DNA from: Ruegeria_C sp040830705
GTDB taxonomy: Bacteria > Pseudomonadota > Alphaproteobacteria > Rhodobacterales > Rhodobacteraceae
Assembly (NCBI GenBank): GCA_040830705.1
Contig: JBFOME010000004.1
Location: forward strand, 19,805 to 83,804
DNA: 64,000 nt
Direction: 5' to 3'
Part shown: positions 1 through 8,794 of the stretch, in pieces
Position numbering within the stretch: the stretch's first letter is position 1
Layout of the letters: each line of letters begins with the position of its first letter
The notes under the pieces: model-generated
What the model was told of the DNA's origin: nothing
The model's input: the letters and a program-made list of their open reading frames with translations, nothing else
Databases searched by the model: none
Made by a program: the position numbers and the translations under genes

Positions 1-1
1 T

Positions 2-1327
2 TGGGCCATCTATGTCGTCACCGGCCTGAGCCTCGCCTACTACGCCTATACGCGCGACATGCCTCTGACCATCCGAGCGGCATTGACCCCTTTGCTGGGA
101 GAGTACTCCAATGGCTTCGCGGGTCACGTGATCGACATTCTGGGGGTTGTTGCAACCATACTCGGCGTTGCGGTGACGATTGGCTACGGCGTATCCCAAT
201 TGGTCGATGGCGCGTTTCTGATCACCGGAGCCAACTGGCTCTTGGAAAACACCGGGACTACGATGGCACCCTCTACGGCGGGGCTGATAGCCGCGCTGGT
301 ATTGGTCATGATGATGTCAACGCTTTCTGCAGTTTCCGGGGTCGGGCGCGGCGTCAAGTACCTGTCTAACCTCAACCTGGTTCTGTCGCTGGCCTTGTTG
401 TTGGTCTTCATCATCTTCGGCTCGTTCGCCTTCGCCACTACAACCTATGCTGCGGCGCTGGTGGATTATGTTGCCAACTTCATTCCGTTGAGCTTCCACG
501 CCTACAGCCCGATATCAGAAACCGAATTTGCATCCGTGCTGCCCGCCGAGGCCACACCATTTGTCGGTGAGCTATTTGCCGGAGCGACAGATGCCTGGGG
601 AACCAAAGAGGCTTTTCTTGACGGGTTGAGCAATGATGCTGCGGCCTTGTCCGATGCGACCAAGTCTGCCGCATATGATGCGGGCAAAGAAGGGCGATTG
701 TTTGGCTGGCAGTCTGGCTGGACAACGTTCTACTGGGCCTGGTGGATTGCCTTCTCGCCCTTTGTTGGGCTGTTTCTTGCGCGTATCTCGAAAGGTCGGA
801 CGGTACGCGAATTCATCCTGGGCGCAGTCATCGCGCCGTCATTGGTCTGTTTCGCATGGATGACGATCCTGGGCGGGTCTGCCATTGATTTGGAACTGAA
901 CGGCGACGCAAACGGGGCAATCCTCGCGGCGTCTACAACGGCAACGCTTTTTGCCACGCTCAGCGAAATGATCTCGGGTAATTTCCTGACCATCGTCAGT
1001 GTGATGTGTGTCATTCTGACCATGACGTTTCTTGTGACCTCTGCCGATTCAGGCATCTTGGTCATGAACACCATCATGTCGGGCGGATCAGAGGAGACCG
1101 GTCTTAAACACCGTATCATCTGGGGTGGATTGCTGACTATGGTGATCGGAACGTTGCTGCTGGCCGGAGGCGGTGGGTTGGAGGCGCTTACCAATTCGAT
1201 GATCATCGGAGCGCTGCCCTTTAGCGTTATTTTGCTGCTAATGTGCGTGTCTCTGGCCAAGGCGATGATAAACGATTTGCGGCGTTCAAATTCTGACGAA
1301 CAATCGGATACATTATCAGGCACATAG
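2..1327 (+). CDS. BCCT family transporter, C-terminal part
   Basis: This is the last 441 residues of a betaine/carnitine/choline transporter; the start lies outside the window, and the frame is open to base 2. The protein is a multi-spanning inner-membrane carrier for quaternary ammonium compounds. The family signature is visible around residues 240-265 of the fragment, where TTFYWAWWIAFSPFVGLFLA matches the tryptophan-rich segment of TM8 that forms the substrate cage. Further hydrophobic segments follow to a short charged tail. The next genes downstream encode a TMADH-like flavoprotein and an MttB-like methyltransferase, so import of a betaine for demethylation is a reasonable inference. The exact substrate (glycine betaine, carnitine, choline, proline betaine) cannot be read from the sequence. 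Confidence 0.93.
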   Translation, partial: WAIYVVTGLSLAYYAYTRDMPLTIRAALTPLLGEYSNGFAGHVIDILGVVATILGVAVTIGYGVSQLVDGAFLITGANWLLENTGTTMAPSTAGLIAALVLVMMMSTLSAVSGVGRGVKYLSNLNLVLSLALLLVFIIFGSFAFATTTYAAALVDYVANFIPLSFHAYSPISETEFASVLPAEATPFVGELFAGATDAWGTKEAFLDGLSNDAAALSDATKSAAYDAGKEGRLFGWQSGWTTFYWAWWIAFSPFVGLFLARISKGRTVREFILGAVIAPSLVCFAWMTILGGSAIDLELNGDANGAILAASTTATLFATLSEMISGNFLTIVSVMCVILTMTFLVTSADSGILVMNTIMSGGSEETGLKHRIIWGGLLTMVIGTLLLAGGGGLEALTNSMIIGALPFSVILLLMCVSLAKAMINDLRRSNSDEQSDTLSGT

Positions 1328-1550
1328 CCGAGTCTGGACCCACACTGCCGAATTGTTAATTTTGTCCGGGTTTTTCTTAATCTTTGTCATGAGATTATCT
1401 TAATGTGACGAGGCTATGTCGGTCTGGATCGTCGAGGGATGAACGCCGCATCTTCCTCTCGCCAGCGATCGCTTACCGTTGCGACTACGACAAATAACAG
1501 ACCGCTCGAAGACGACGATCTTCGCGAGGCAGGTCAACGAGGTGTTCTGA

Positions 1551-1579
1551 TATCGAGAGTGCGACGCACTCCCGAGATA
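1551..1579 (+). promoter_or_regulatory. Hairpin in leader of the TMADH-like gene
   Basis: The stretch TATC..GAGTGC-gac-GCACTC..GATA forms a stem with a 3-nt loop immediately before the ribosome binding site AAGAAAGGG (about 1584-1592) and the ATG at 1599. It is too close to the start to be the terminator of the preceding transporter gene. It could affect translation or mRNA stability of the downstream operon. Function is inferred from position only. Confidence 0.4.
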
Positions 1580-1598
1580 TGCCAAGAAAGGGTGCAAG

Positions 1599-3662
1599 AT
1601 GTTCGATGCAAAGGTCTACGCACCACTTTTTGAGCCGGTCCAACTGGGTCCAGTAATTGCAAAGAACCGCTTTTATCAGGTCCCTCATTGCACAGGGCTT
1701 GGTCATGTCCGCCCGCGCGCCGAAGCCGCGCTGCGAGGCATGAAGGCCGAAGGCGGATGGGGCGTTGTCTCGACACAGGAAACCGAGATCCACCCTACCT
1801 CGGATCTGTCACCATATGCCGAGGGGCGTCTTTGGGATGCGCGGGATGTGCCAGCCCTGCGGCTGATGACTGATGCCGTCCACGAACACGACGCGCTGGC
1901 CGCCATCCAGCTTGTGCATAACGGCAATCACGCGATGAACCTGCTGTCGCGGGCCCCTGTTCTGGCGCCCTCTGATATGGCGATCAGCACAGCGCAACCG
2001 AAACAGGCGCGGGCGATGGACAAGGCTGATATCCGCGCCCTGCGGCGTTGGCACCGCGATGCTGCCCTGAGGGCGAAAGAGGCGGGCTTTGACATCATCT
2101 ACGTCTATGCCGGGCACGGAATGACGCTGGCCCAGCACTTCCTGCTTTCGCATATGAATACCCGCAGTGACGAATATGGCGGTTCGCTGCAAAACCGCGT
2201 GCGGCTGACCCGAGAATTGCTGGAGGATACGCGAGAGGCGGTCGGCGACAGCTGCGCGGTTGCGCTTCGCTTCGCCATTGACGAGATGCAGGGTCCCGAC
2301 GGCATGCAGGCCGCCGAGGAAGGCCGCGCCGTGGTCGAATTGCTGGCAGACCTGCCCGACATCTGGGACGTGAATGTCTCTGACTGGTCCAACGATTCAG
2401 CGACCACGCGATTCCAGCCGCAGGATGGCTATCAGAACGAATACCTGTCCTTTGTGAAACAGGTAACCAACAAACCTGTCGTTGGTGTCGGACGTCTCAC
2501 ATCACCAGACATGATGATCTCGATGCTGCGGAAGGGGATCGTGGATCTGATCGGCGCGGCACGCCCGTCGATTGCCGATCCATTTATTCCGTGCAAGATC
2601 GAGGAAGGGCGTATCGACGAAATCCGCGAATGTATCGGCTGCAACATCTGCGCTGCCTCCGATGCGCTTGGCATTCCAATCCGCTGCACCCAGAATCCGA
2701 CAATGGGCGAGGAATGGCGGCGCGGGTGGCATCCCGAGCGCATTACACCGCGCAAAAGTGCGGCCCAGACACTTGTCGTTGGCAGCGGTCCTGCGGGTCT
2801 AGAAACTGCGCTACAACTGGCGCGGCGCGGATATGACGTGACGCTGGCCGAGGCCGCATCGGAGTTCGGCGGCAGGGTCCTGCGGGAAAGCAGGCTACCG
2901 GGGCTCAGGGCCTGGGCTCGGGTTGCGGACTACCGGCTGCATGAATTGCAACAGCGCCCCAATGTTCAGATGTTCACTGAAAGCGCACTGGACGCCGCTC
3001 AGGTGGCCGAGCTGGGCATCCCGCATGTGTTCCTTGCCACCGGCGCAAGCTGGCGCGCCGATGGCCTTGGCCGCAACACGCGCCGCCACCCTCCTCGGAT
3101 CGAGCCATCCGCACGGGTCTTTACGCCCGACGACATCATGTCGGGCATCGCCCCTGAAGGCCCGGTCCTGGTCTATGACGACGATCATATCTACATCGCC
3201 GGCGTGATCGCCGAAAAACTCGCGCGTGCGGGTTGCGAGGTGGTGTTCGTGACACCGGAAAGCCTTGTCTCCAGCTTCTCGGTCAACACGTTGGAACAGC
3301 ATCGCATTCAGGCTCGGCTGATCGAATTGGGCGTCGACATCCGCTGCAATCAGGTGCTGCAAGCGGTCAATGGTCAAGAAGCAATTCTGACCTGTGGGTT
3401 TTCGGGTCGGCAAACCGGGATCGACTGCAACTCTGCCGTTCTGGTCACCGAACGTCATCGCAACACCGACCTGTTTGACCAACTTCAGGGAACCGGGCTG
3501 GAAACGCTCGAACTCCTTGGCGATGCGGCAGCACCTGGCCTGATCGCGGATGCCGTCTTTTCGGGCCACCGCGCTGCGCGCGACTTCGAGCGGCCCAAAG
3601 TCGAAGCTGAACAAGACTGGTTCCGCCGGGAAATCACCGATCTGCGGGAGGATACGATATGA
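1599..3662 (+). CDS. Trimethylamine-dehydrogenase-like FMN/4Fe-4S/FAD oxidoreductase
   Basis: The 687-residue protein has the full three-domain layout of trimethylamine and dimethylamine dehydrogenases: an old-yellow-enzyme TIM barrel (about 1-370), a ferredoxin-like 4Fe-4S site (CIGCNIC followed 12 residues later by C, about 344-362) and a C-terminal ADP/FAD-type domain beginning with LVVGSGPAGLE near 390. Cys31 in NRFYQVPHC corresponds to the cysteine that carries 6-S-cysteinyl-FMN in TMADH. The YVYAGH motif near 168 matches the TMADH active-site region. The family oxidatively N-demethylates tertiary or secondary amines; DgcA, StcD and histamine dehydrogenase are other relatives. It overlaps the next gene by 4 bp (ATGA). 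The substrate is uncertain; a tertiary amine produced from a betaine is likely. Confidence 0.88.
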   Translation: MFDAKVYAPLFEPVQLGPVIAKNRFYQVPHCTGLGHVRPRAEAALRGMKAEGGWGVVSTQETEIHPTSDLSPYAEGRLWDARDVPALRLMTDAVHEHDALAAIQLVHNGNHAMNLLSRAPVLAPSDMAISTAQPKQARAMDKADIRALRRWHRDAALRAKEAGFDIIYVYAGHGMTLAQHFLLSHMNTRSDEYGGSLQNRVRLTRELLEDTREAVGDSCAVALRFAIDEMQGPDGMQAAEEGRAVVELLADLPDIWDVNVSDWSNDSATTRFQPQDGYQNEYLSFVKQVTNKPVVGVGRLTSPDMMISMLRKGIVDLIGAARPSIADPFIPCKIEEGRIDEIRECIGCNICAASDALGIPIRCTQNPTMGEEWRRGWHPERITPRKSAAQTLVVGSGPAGLETALQLARRGYDVTLAEAASEFGGRVLRESRLPGLRAWARVADYRLHELQQRPNVQMFTESALDAAQVAELGIPHVFLATGASWRADGLGRNTRRHPPRIEPSARVFTPDDIMSGIAPEGPVLVYDDDHIYIAGVIAEKLARAGCEVVFVTPESLVSSFSVNTLEQHRIQARLIELGVDIRCNQVLQAVNGQEAILTCGFSGRQTGIDCNSAVLVTERHRNTDLFDQLQGTGLETLELLGDAAAPGLIADAVFSGHRAARDFERPKVEAEQDWFRREITDLREDTI

Positions 3663-5251
3663 CCGATGCAACTCAAACCCGGAAGACCGCGGGCCAAAGC
3701 TCTCCCCGCCGCCGCGGCGGTGGTCGCGCCGCACGCATCGCGTTGCAACAGGCGACAACCGGCAATGAGGCGGTGCGCGGCGGCCTGCCTGGCGGTCGCT
3801 ATCGCCCGCTATCGCAGACGGATATGGAAAACATCCACCAAGCTGCATTGACAGTGCTCGAAGAGACTGGTTTGGCGGATCACTTTCCCGAACTGCTGGA
3901 TATTGTCTTGTCCCAGGGCGCCACGCTGAGCGAGCACAATCGCCTGTGCTTTCCGCGCGCGCTGATTGAGGATGTGCTATCGAATGCCGCCAAGGAATAC
4001 TACGTCTTTGCGCGCGGCGAACGCGCGGGCAAAGACGACATGCACTGCACGGCCGAGAGCGTCTATTTCGCGAATTCCGGTACTGCGGTCACCACATTTG
4101 ACGCAAAGACACGATCTTACCGGCCCTCTGATCTGCGTGACATTTACGACTTTACCCGGCTCGTCGACAAACTGGACAACATTCACATGCTGGGGGCCAC
4201 GGTGTTGGCCACCGATGTCACCGATGACTTTGCCCATGACATGAACATGGTCTATGCCATGCTGTCGGCCAGCCAGAAACCGGCTTGCCTGGCCTTTCGC
4301 GATCGCAGCCATATCCCACATGCCATCCGCATGTTCGATCTGGCCTCGGGCGGCGAAGGTGCGTTCATGAAGAAACCATCGGTAATCTTCGGCGGCTGCC
4401 CCATCGTTTCACCCTTGCGCATCGGGCGCGAGAATATGGAGATCCTGATTGATACGGCCAAGCTGGGCCTGACCGTCGATCTGGCGGTGCCACCACAGGC
4501 GGGGGCCACGGCACCCGCCACCCTGGCGGGCACGCTGGTACAGGCTGTGGCAGAAACTTTGGCCTGTGTCGCCATCGCCAACCTGATCACACCCGGTTGC
4601 CCCGTCAGCTTCGCGGCCTGGCCCTTCATTACCGATCTGCGCAGCGGTTCCTTCACGGGCGGCAGCGGCGAGCAGGCGTTGATTGGCGCGGCTGCGGTGC
4701 AGATGGGCAACTTCTATGGTCTGCCAACATCAGTTGGCGCGGGCATGACCGACGCGAAGCTACCAGATGCGCAATACGGGCTGGAAAAGGCGCTTGCCTT
4801 CGCACTGGCGGCCCATGCCGGGGCAAACCGGGTCTGCGAGTTCGGCGGCATGTTGGGAAGCCTGATGGGATGCAGCTTTGAAAGCATGGTTATCGACAAT
4901 GAAGCGGGGGGCATGATCTTGCGCTCGCTGCGCGGCATTGAGGTGACGGACGAGACTATGGCCGTGGATGTCATCCACAAATGCGCCATCGATCCCGGAC
5001 ACTTTCTTGGTAACCCGCATACGCTCAGCTTCATGAGTTCCGAGTTTGTGTACCCGCAGCTGATGGACCGCGAACGCACCGATACATGGGAGAACCAGGG
5101 TCGCCTCGATCTGATGGAGCGGGCCCATGACAGCGCCGGTGCCATTCTAAATTCCCATTTCCCGAACTACTTCGGGTCGGCAGACCTTCAGGTCCGCGAG
5201 GAATTTCCGATTGTTTTGGGCACGGATGACATGCGCCACCCGAGGAAATGA
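3659..5251 (+). CDS. MttB-family (trimethylamine methyltransferase family) protein, non-pyrrolysine
   Basis: A 530-residue member of the MttB superfamily, TIM-barrel enzymes that move a methyl group from a quaternary or tertiary amine to a corrinoid protein. The N-terminus is arginine-rich (RRRGGGRAARIA), followed by the family segment MENIHQAALTVLEETGL. The frame has no internal amber codon, so the protein lacks the pyrrolysine of true MttB and belongs with the non-Pyl group that includes glycine betaine, proline betaine and carnitine methyltransferases. Its start overlaps the stop of the TMADH-like gene by 4 bp, indicating cotranscription and probably a shared pathway. No corrinoid-binding protein gene is nearby. 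A second family member lies at 44.3 kb. The substrate is unknown. Confidence 0.85.
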   Translation: MTDATQTRKTAGQSSPRRRGGGRAARIALQQATTGNEAVRGGLPGGRYRPLSQTDMENIHQAALTVLEETGLADHFPELLDIVLSQGATLSEHNRLCFPRALIEDVLSNAAKEYYVFARGERAGKDDMHCTAESVYFANSGTAVTTFDAKTRSYRPSDLRDIYDFTRLVDKLDNIHMLGATVLATDVTDDFAHDMNMVYAMLSASQKPACLAFRDRSHIPHAIRMFDLASGGEGAFMKKPSVIFGGCPIVSPLRIGRENMEILIDTAKLGLTVDLAVPPQAGATAPATLAGTLVQAVAETLACVAIANLITPGCPVSFAAWPFITDLRSGSFTGGSGEQALIGAAAVQMGNFYGLPTSVGAGMTDAKLPDAQYGLEKALAFALAAHAGANRVCEFGGMLGSLMGCSFESMVIDNEAGGMILRSLRGIEVTDETMAVDVIHKCAIDPGHFLGNPHTLSFMSSEFVYPQLMDRERTDTWENQGRLDLMERAHDSAGAILNSHFPNYFGSADLQVREEFPIVLGTDDMRHPRK

Positions 5252-5260
5252 ACCCATTTT

Positions 5261-5281
5261 GGTCGGGCCAACGGCCCGACC
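5261..5281. terminator. Perfect 9-bp hairpin between convergent genes
   Basis: GGTCGGGCC-aac-GGCCCGACC lies just after the MttB-like gene stop and before the convergent tcuB end. The stem is perfect and GC-rich. A T run follows on neither strand, so it is a weak canonical terminator but well placed to end transcription of one or both operons. Confidence 0.55.
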
Positions 5282-5341
5282 ACTAAATATCCGCGATCTT
5301 CAACGTCACCCAGGGTCCGCATCGGAACGAAGTCTTGCTCT

Positions 5342-5370
5342 GTGTCCAAAATCGCTGGGACTTTGGACAC
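5342..5370. terminator. 9-bp inverted repeat downstream of tcuB
   Basis: GTGTCCAAA and TTTGGACAC are perfect inverted copies separated by 11 bases, 15 bp downstream of the tcuB stop codon on the minus strand. The stem end carries an A/T tract. It most likely serves as the 3' end of the tcuAB transcript; a protein-binding site is an alternative. Confidence 0.45.
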
Positions 5371-5384
5371 CCCAGTCAGCCGGG

Positions 5385-6449
5385 CTATTCCCGGTATCTC
5401 TGCGCATTTCGCACCAATGCCGCTATTCGATAAAATCCGTGAGCCATCTTCGTGAACGGCGTAAGCAGGAAAAATGTCAAAACAGCCCCAAGATGTATGG
5501 CCAACAGCGCGGGCATCCACGTGGTACCACCCAACGCGTAGAGCATCAGGCCGCTCAGCCCCGTGAAGCCGAGCAGCAGGATGAAACCGATGTCTCCACC
5601 CCAGGCGCCAGGATCACCGAGTACACGGTCAGAACTCAGCTTCAGCTGCGCCATCCAGGCGCAGCCCAGCGTCAACAGAAGCCCGCCGGGGATACCCAGA
5701 AGTTTGGGCAGGGACCAGAACGGGTAGGGGGCCGGGCTGTTGAAGAGATAGTGCAGGACAGTCCCCGCACTTGTCGCTGCAAAGCAAAGCAGAAAGCCGT
5801 ACATGATCGCTTGGTGGGCATAGCGGCGCGATTGCGAGAAGCGGTCTTCGTCCTCGAAATTACACCCCTCGCCATGTCCGGCAGCCAGATCCTTCATCCG
5901 GGCGGCGCTGCCGAGTGCGGCTGACAGATCGGCCAAAACAATCGGTTTGCCGCCCACGATGCGCCAGTACCTCCGCAGGCTGATGCCAACGCTCAACAAT
6001 GGCAGCAAGAATGCCGGGGCAAAAAGCGCGACCATCGCGCCATGTGACATGACTGCATAGAATCCGTCCCCTCCGGCAGAGCCAAGGGCACGGATCGCCA
6101 GAAACATTAGTGCATAGCCCACCACAAGTGCCAGCGCGATGGCGCCGCCCTGACTGTGGAACCGGCGAGCGAGAGGCTGCGGCCAGGCTAGGTCTTCCCA
6201 ACTGTCCCGGCGAACTTCTGCCAGAGCTTTGGGCAGGTTCAGGTCAAACTCGTGTGGCGCGGTGTACTGGCAGGCATAATAGCAACCGCGGCAGTTGTGA
6301 CAGAGGTTGGCCAGTTGTGTGATGTCCCCATCGGCAAAGGCACGCTGACTTTGAAGCGTCGGAAAAACCGAGCAGTAGCCTTCGCAATAACGACAGGCAT
6401 TGCAGATCTCGGCCTGCCTGCGGGCCTCCTGGATCAAATCAATTTGCAT
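5385..6449 (-). CDS. tcuB: Tricarballylate utilization protein TcuB (CitB family)
   Basis: A 354-residue membrane Fe-S/heme protein that, in Salmonella, reoxidises the flavin of TcuA and passes electrons to the quinone pool. The N-terminal third has two cysteine clusters, CNACRYCEGYC (about 14-24) and CHNCRGCYYAC (about 50-60), for iron-sulfur centres. The rest contains several hydrophobic segments with histidines that suit a b-type heme membrane domain (for example HSQGG, YAHQAIMYG, HLGAVLTFF). The internal ATG at 6449 is chosen as start because it gives an 11-bp overlap with the end of tcuA and begins right before the first cysteine cluster; a longer frame would run deep into tcuA. The tcuC transporter of the classical operon is missing. 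Confidence 0.88.
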   Translation of the reverse strand: MQIDLIQEARRQAEICNACRYCEGYCSVFPTLQSQRAFADGDITQLANLCHNCRGCYYACQYTAPHEFDLNLPKALAEVRRDSWEDLAWPQPLARRFHSQGGAIALALVVGYALMFLAIRALGSAGGDGFYAVMSHGAMVALFAPAFLLPLLSVGISLRRYWRIVGGKPIVLADLSAALGSAARMKDLAAGHGEGCNFEDEDRFSQSRRYAHQAIMYGFLLCFAATSAGTVLHYLFNSPAPYPFWSLPKLLGIPGGLLLTLGCAWMAQLKLSSDRVLGDPGAWGGDIGFILLLGFTGLSGLMLYALGGTTWMPALLAIHLGAVLTFFLLTPFTKMAHGFYRIAALVRNAQRYRE

Positions 6450-7821
6450 AGGCTGCGGCCTCCCGCCCTGCGATGCGTCCAAAGACGGTTCCGATGGTCA
6501 TGCCGAACCCGGCCAGATAGCCTTGACCAAGGATCGATCCGGCCATGGTCTCTCCGGCGGCCCAAAGGTTCTGGATCGGGCCATCGGCGTTAGAACATTG
6601 GGCAGTTTCGTCGACTTTCAGACCGAGATAGGTGAAGGTGACGCCGGTGCGCAGCGAATACCCATAATATGGTGGGTCACAGATCGGACGGGCCCAGTTT
6701 GTCTTTGCGGGCGTGATACCGCTTGTTGCCACGCCATCCAGTTCGGTTGAATGGAAGGCTGAGGTATTCCCGCAAGCATCGTTGAACTGCTCCACGGTTT
6801 TGCTGAGCTGAGCAGCTGGCAAGCCCATCATGCAAGCCAATTCCTCCAACGTGTCGGCCTTCAGCGGGGGGAACACAGACGGCATGAACAGATCGAGCGA
6901 CTTGCTGTCGATGATCACATAGGCCACCTGATCCGGTTGCACGGCGACCAGCCGCCCCCAGATCGCATAGCGTTTGGGCCAGACATCTTCGCCCTCGTCA
7001 TAGAAACGCTCACCATTCTTGTTGACGACAATCGAGAAGGGCACACAATCCAGCCGCGTGACGATGCCGCCATCGAATTTTGGTGCACGTCCGTCGACGG
7101 CAACCGCATGGCACTGGGTCGGGTCACCCACGCTTTCGACGCCCTGATCCAACAGATCGGCCAGAACGACGCCCCGATTGAAAGGCGTGCCGCGGATCAG
7201 GAAGTTTTTTGCCGCTGGCCCCCAGGCCCGCGCAAGCCAATCGGTATCTGCCTGAAAGCCACCCGAAGCAACAATCACGGCGCTGGGTTCGATACGGTGG
7301 TCCTTGCCCGCATGGGTATAGTCGACCCGCTCTATCCGATCCCCATTCAGTTCCAAATGGGTCACATGCGCCTCGTAAAGCACATCGACACCCAGCGCCT
7401 CGGCGGTCCGGTAATAGGCGTTCACCAGAGCCTTCCCGCCGCCCATAAAAAACGCGTTTGTGCGTGCCAGAGACAGCGTGCCAGAGAGCGACGGCTGAAA
7501 CCGCACGCCATGCGCCCGCATCCACGGCAGGCACTCTTCCGAAGTGCGGATCGCGAGGCGGGCCAAGGTTTCGTCTGTGTTGCCCCCGGTGACTTTCAGC
7601 AGATCGTCGAGATACTCCTCTTCCCCATAGCTTTCGACCAAGGGCCCAAGCGGCCCTGTATGGGCGCAGCGGAAGTTACGCGTATGGCGCGAATTGCCGC
7701 CACGATAGGGCTTTTGTGCGGTTTCAAGGATCAGCACACGAGCCCCGGCCTCTGCTGCCGTGATGGCCGCGCACAAGGCGGCGTTGCCACCTCCGATTAC
7801 TGCAATGTCATATTTCGTCAT
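6439..7821 (-). CDS. tcuA: FAD-dependent tricarballylate dehydrogenase TcuA
   Basis: A 460-residue soluble flavoprotein of the fumarate reductase/succinate dehydrogenase family, close to the usual length of TcuA. It begins with the dinucleotide-binding motif IAVIGGGNAALCAA (residues 5-18) and has the FAD/substrate-domain glycine motif near the C-terminus (GYLAGFGMTIG). TcuA oxidises tricarballylate to cis-aconitate, which enters the TCA cycle through aconitase. The ATG at 7821 is preferred over one 87 bp upstream because it directly precedes the FAD motif and leaves room for a promoter region shared with the divergent LysR gene. It is cotranscribed with tcuB. A different 3-carboxylic acid substrate is possible. 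Confidence 0.87.
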   Translation of the reverse strand: MTKYDIAVIGGGNAALCAAITAAEAGARVLILETAQKPYRGGNSRHTRNFRCAHTGPLGPLVESYGEEEYLDDLLKVTGGNTDETLARLAIRTSEECLPWMRAHGVRFQPSLSGTLSLARTNAFFMGGGKALVNAYYRTAEALGVDVLYEAHVTHLELNGDRIERVDYTHAGKDHRIEPSAVIVASGGFQADTDWLARAWGPAAKNFLIRGTPFNRGVVLADLLDQGVESVGDPTQCHAVAVDGRAPKFDGGIVTRLDCVPFSIVVNKNGERFYDEGEDVWPKRYAIWGRLVAVQPDQVAYVIIDSKSLDLFMPSVFPPLKADTLEELACMMGLPAAQLSKTVEQFNDACGNTSAFHSTELDGVATSGITPAKTNWARPICDPPYYGYSLRTGVTFTYLGLKVDETAQCSNADGPIQNLWAAGETMAGSILGQGYLAGFGMTIGTVFGRIAGREAAAYAN

Positions 7822-7900
7822 GGTGTGTTTCCCGTCTAATCTCTGCCTAAAGCCGCCGGTTTGATTTGACCAATGACAGTTTTTTCGCAATTGATGCGTT

Positions 7901-8794
7901 ATGAGCATTAATTATGATTTTGGGGACCTCGAAGCGTTCCTGGCCGTCAAGAACACCGGTTCCTTTCATGCGGCGGCAGAGCATCTGAACCTGTCGCAAT
8001 CAGCGATAACCCGGCGCGTTCGCAAGCTTGAACTGGCGTTGGATTCGGTTCTGTTCGAGCGTACGACACGCGCCGTAAAACCTACGCTGGCCGCGAAACG
8101 CCTGCAGGCGCGGGCCGAAGCTATTCTGGACGATGCCCACGAAACGGCGCGGGCCATGCGGGATGAAAGCGTGGCCTTTGCCCATCAACGCGGGGCCGTT
8201 GTGACACTGGCGGTGATCCCCAGCGTGCTTTCGCGGCTTGTCCTTCCTGCGCTTGGGAGTTTTCGTGCGGCGGGCCACTCAGCCCGGCTGCGTCTACTGG
8301 ACGGGTCAGCAAACGAAGTGGCCGAAGCAGTTTCCGGTGGCGAGGCGGATTTCGGGCTGTGCCCCATCCCCCTGATCGACCCGCAGACGGTGTTTGAGCC
8401 GCTCTTTGACGATCCGATGGTGCTGGCTGCGCCAAGGGATCATGATCTGGCTCGTTCGGGTCACGTCAAATGGCGCGCGGTGCGTGATGTACCTCTGATC
8501 CTGCCCGCGCGCGGAACCGGCAACCGGCTATTGATCGACGAGGCAATGGCCAAGGCGCGACAACCGTTGCGATGGACCTTCGAAGTCGGGCGCACAACGA
8601 CGGCGCTTGATCTGGTCGAAAGCGGCTTTGGCGTGGCCCCGCTGCCTCGGTCGGCAATCAGCAGGGCAGGGGTTGCAACTTGTGAGCTAACCGAGCCGGG
8701 AATCGCGCGTCCGGTTGGCTTGCTCTCGCGTTTGGGGCACAGGGACACAAACACCGTGGCTGCGCTGAAGGACGCGATACGGGCGGCGATCTAG
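7901..8794 (+). CDS. tcuR: LysR family regulator, probable TcuR
   Basis: A 297-residue LysR-type regulator with an N-terminal winged HTH (about 6-64, including AAEHLNLSQSAITRRVRKLE) and a periplasmic-binding-protein-like effector domain. It is transcribed divergently from tcuAB with a 79-bp gap, the arrangement of tcuR in Salmonella, where it activates tcuABC in response to tricarballylate. Its last 4 bases overlap the convergent hydroxyacid dehydrogenase gene. The name rests on position and family; the effector is not visible in the sequence. Confidence 0.75.
   Translation: MSINYDFGDLEAFLAVKNTGSFHAAAEHLNLSQSAITRRVRKLELALDSVLFERTTRAVKPTLAAKRLQARAEAILDDAHETARAMRDESVAFAHQRGAVVTLAVIPSVLSRLVLPALGSFRAAGHSARLRLLDGSANEVAEAVSGGEADFGLCPIPLIDPQTVFEPLFDDPMVLAAPRDHDLARSGHVKWRAVRDVPLILPARGTGNRLLIDEAMAKARQPLRWTFEVGRTTTALDLVESGFGVAPLPRSAISRAGVATCELTEPGIARPVGLLSRLGHRDTNTVAALKDAIRAAI

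Noticed and set aside
2895..3848. 317-codon minus-strand open frame
   Set aside because: Antisense shadow of the TMADH-like and MttB-like genes; no family features, and rich in Arg/Pro as expected from GC-rich antisense.
3659..5251. Possible pyrrolysine-containing MttB
   Set aside because: The frame has no in-frame TAG before its stop; the same holds for the second family member at 44346-45875.
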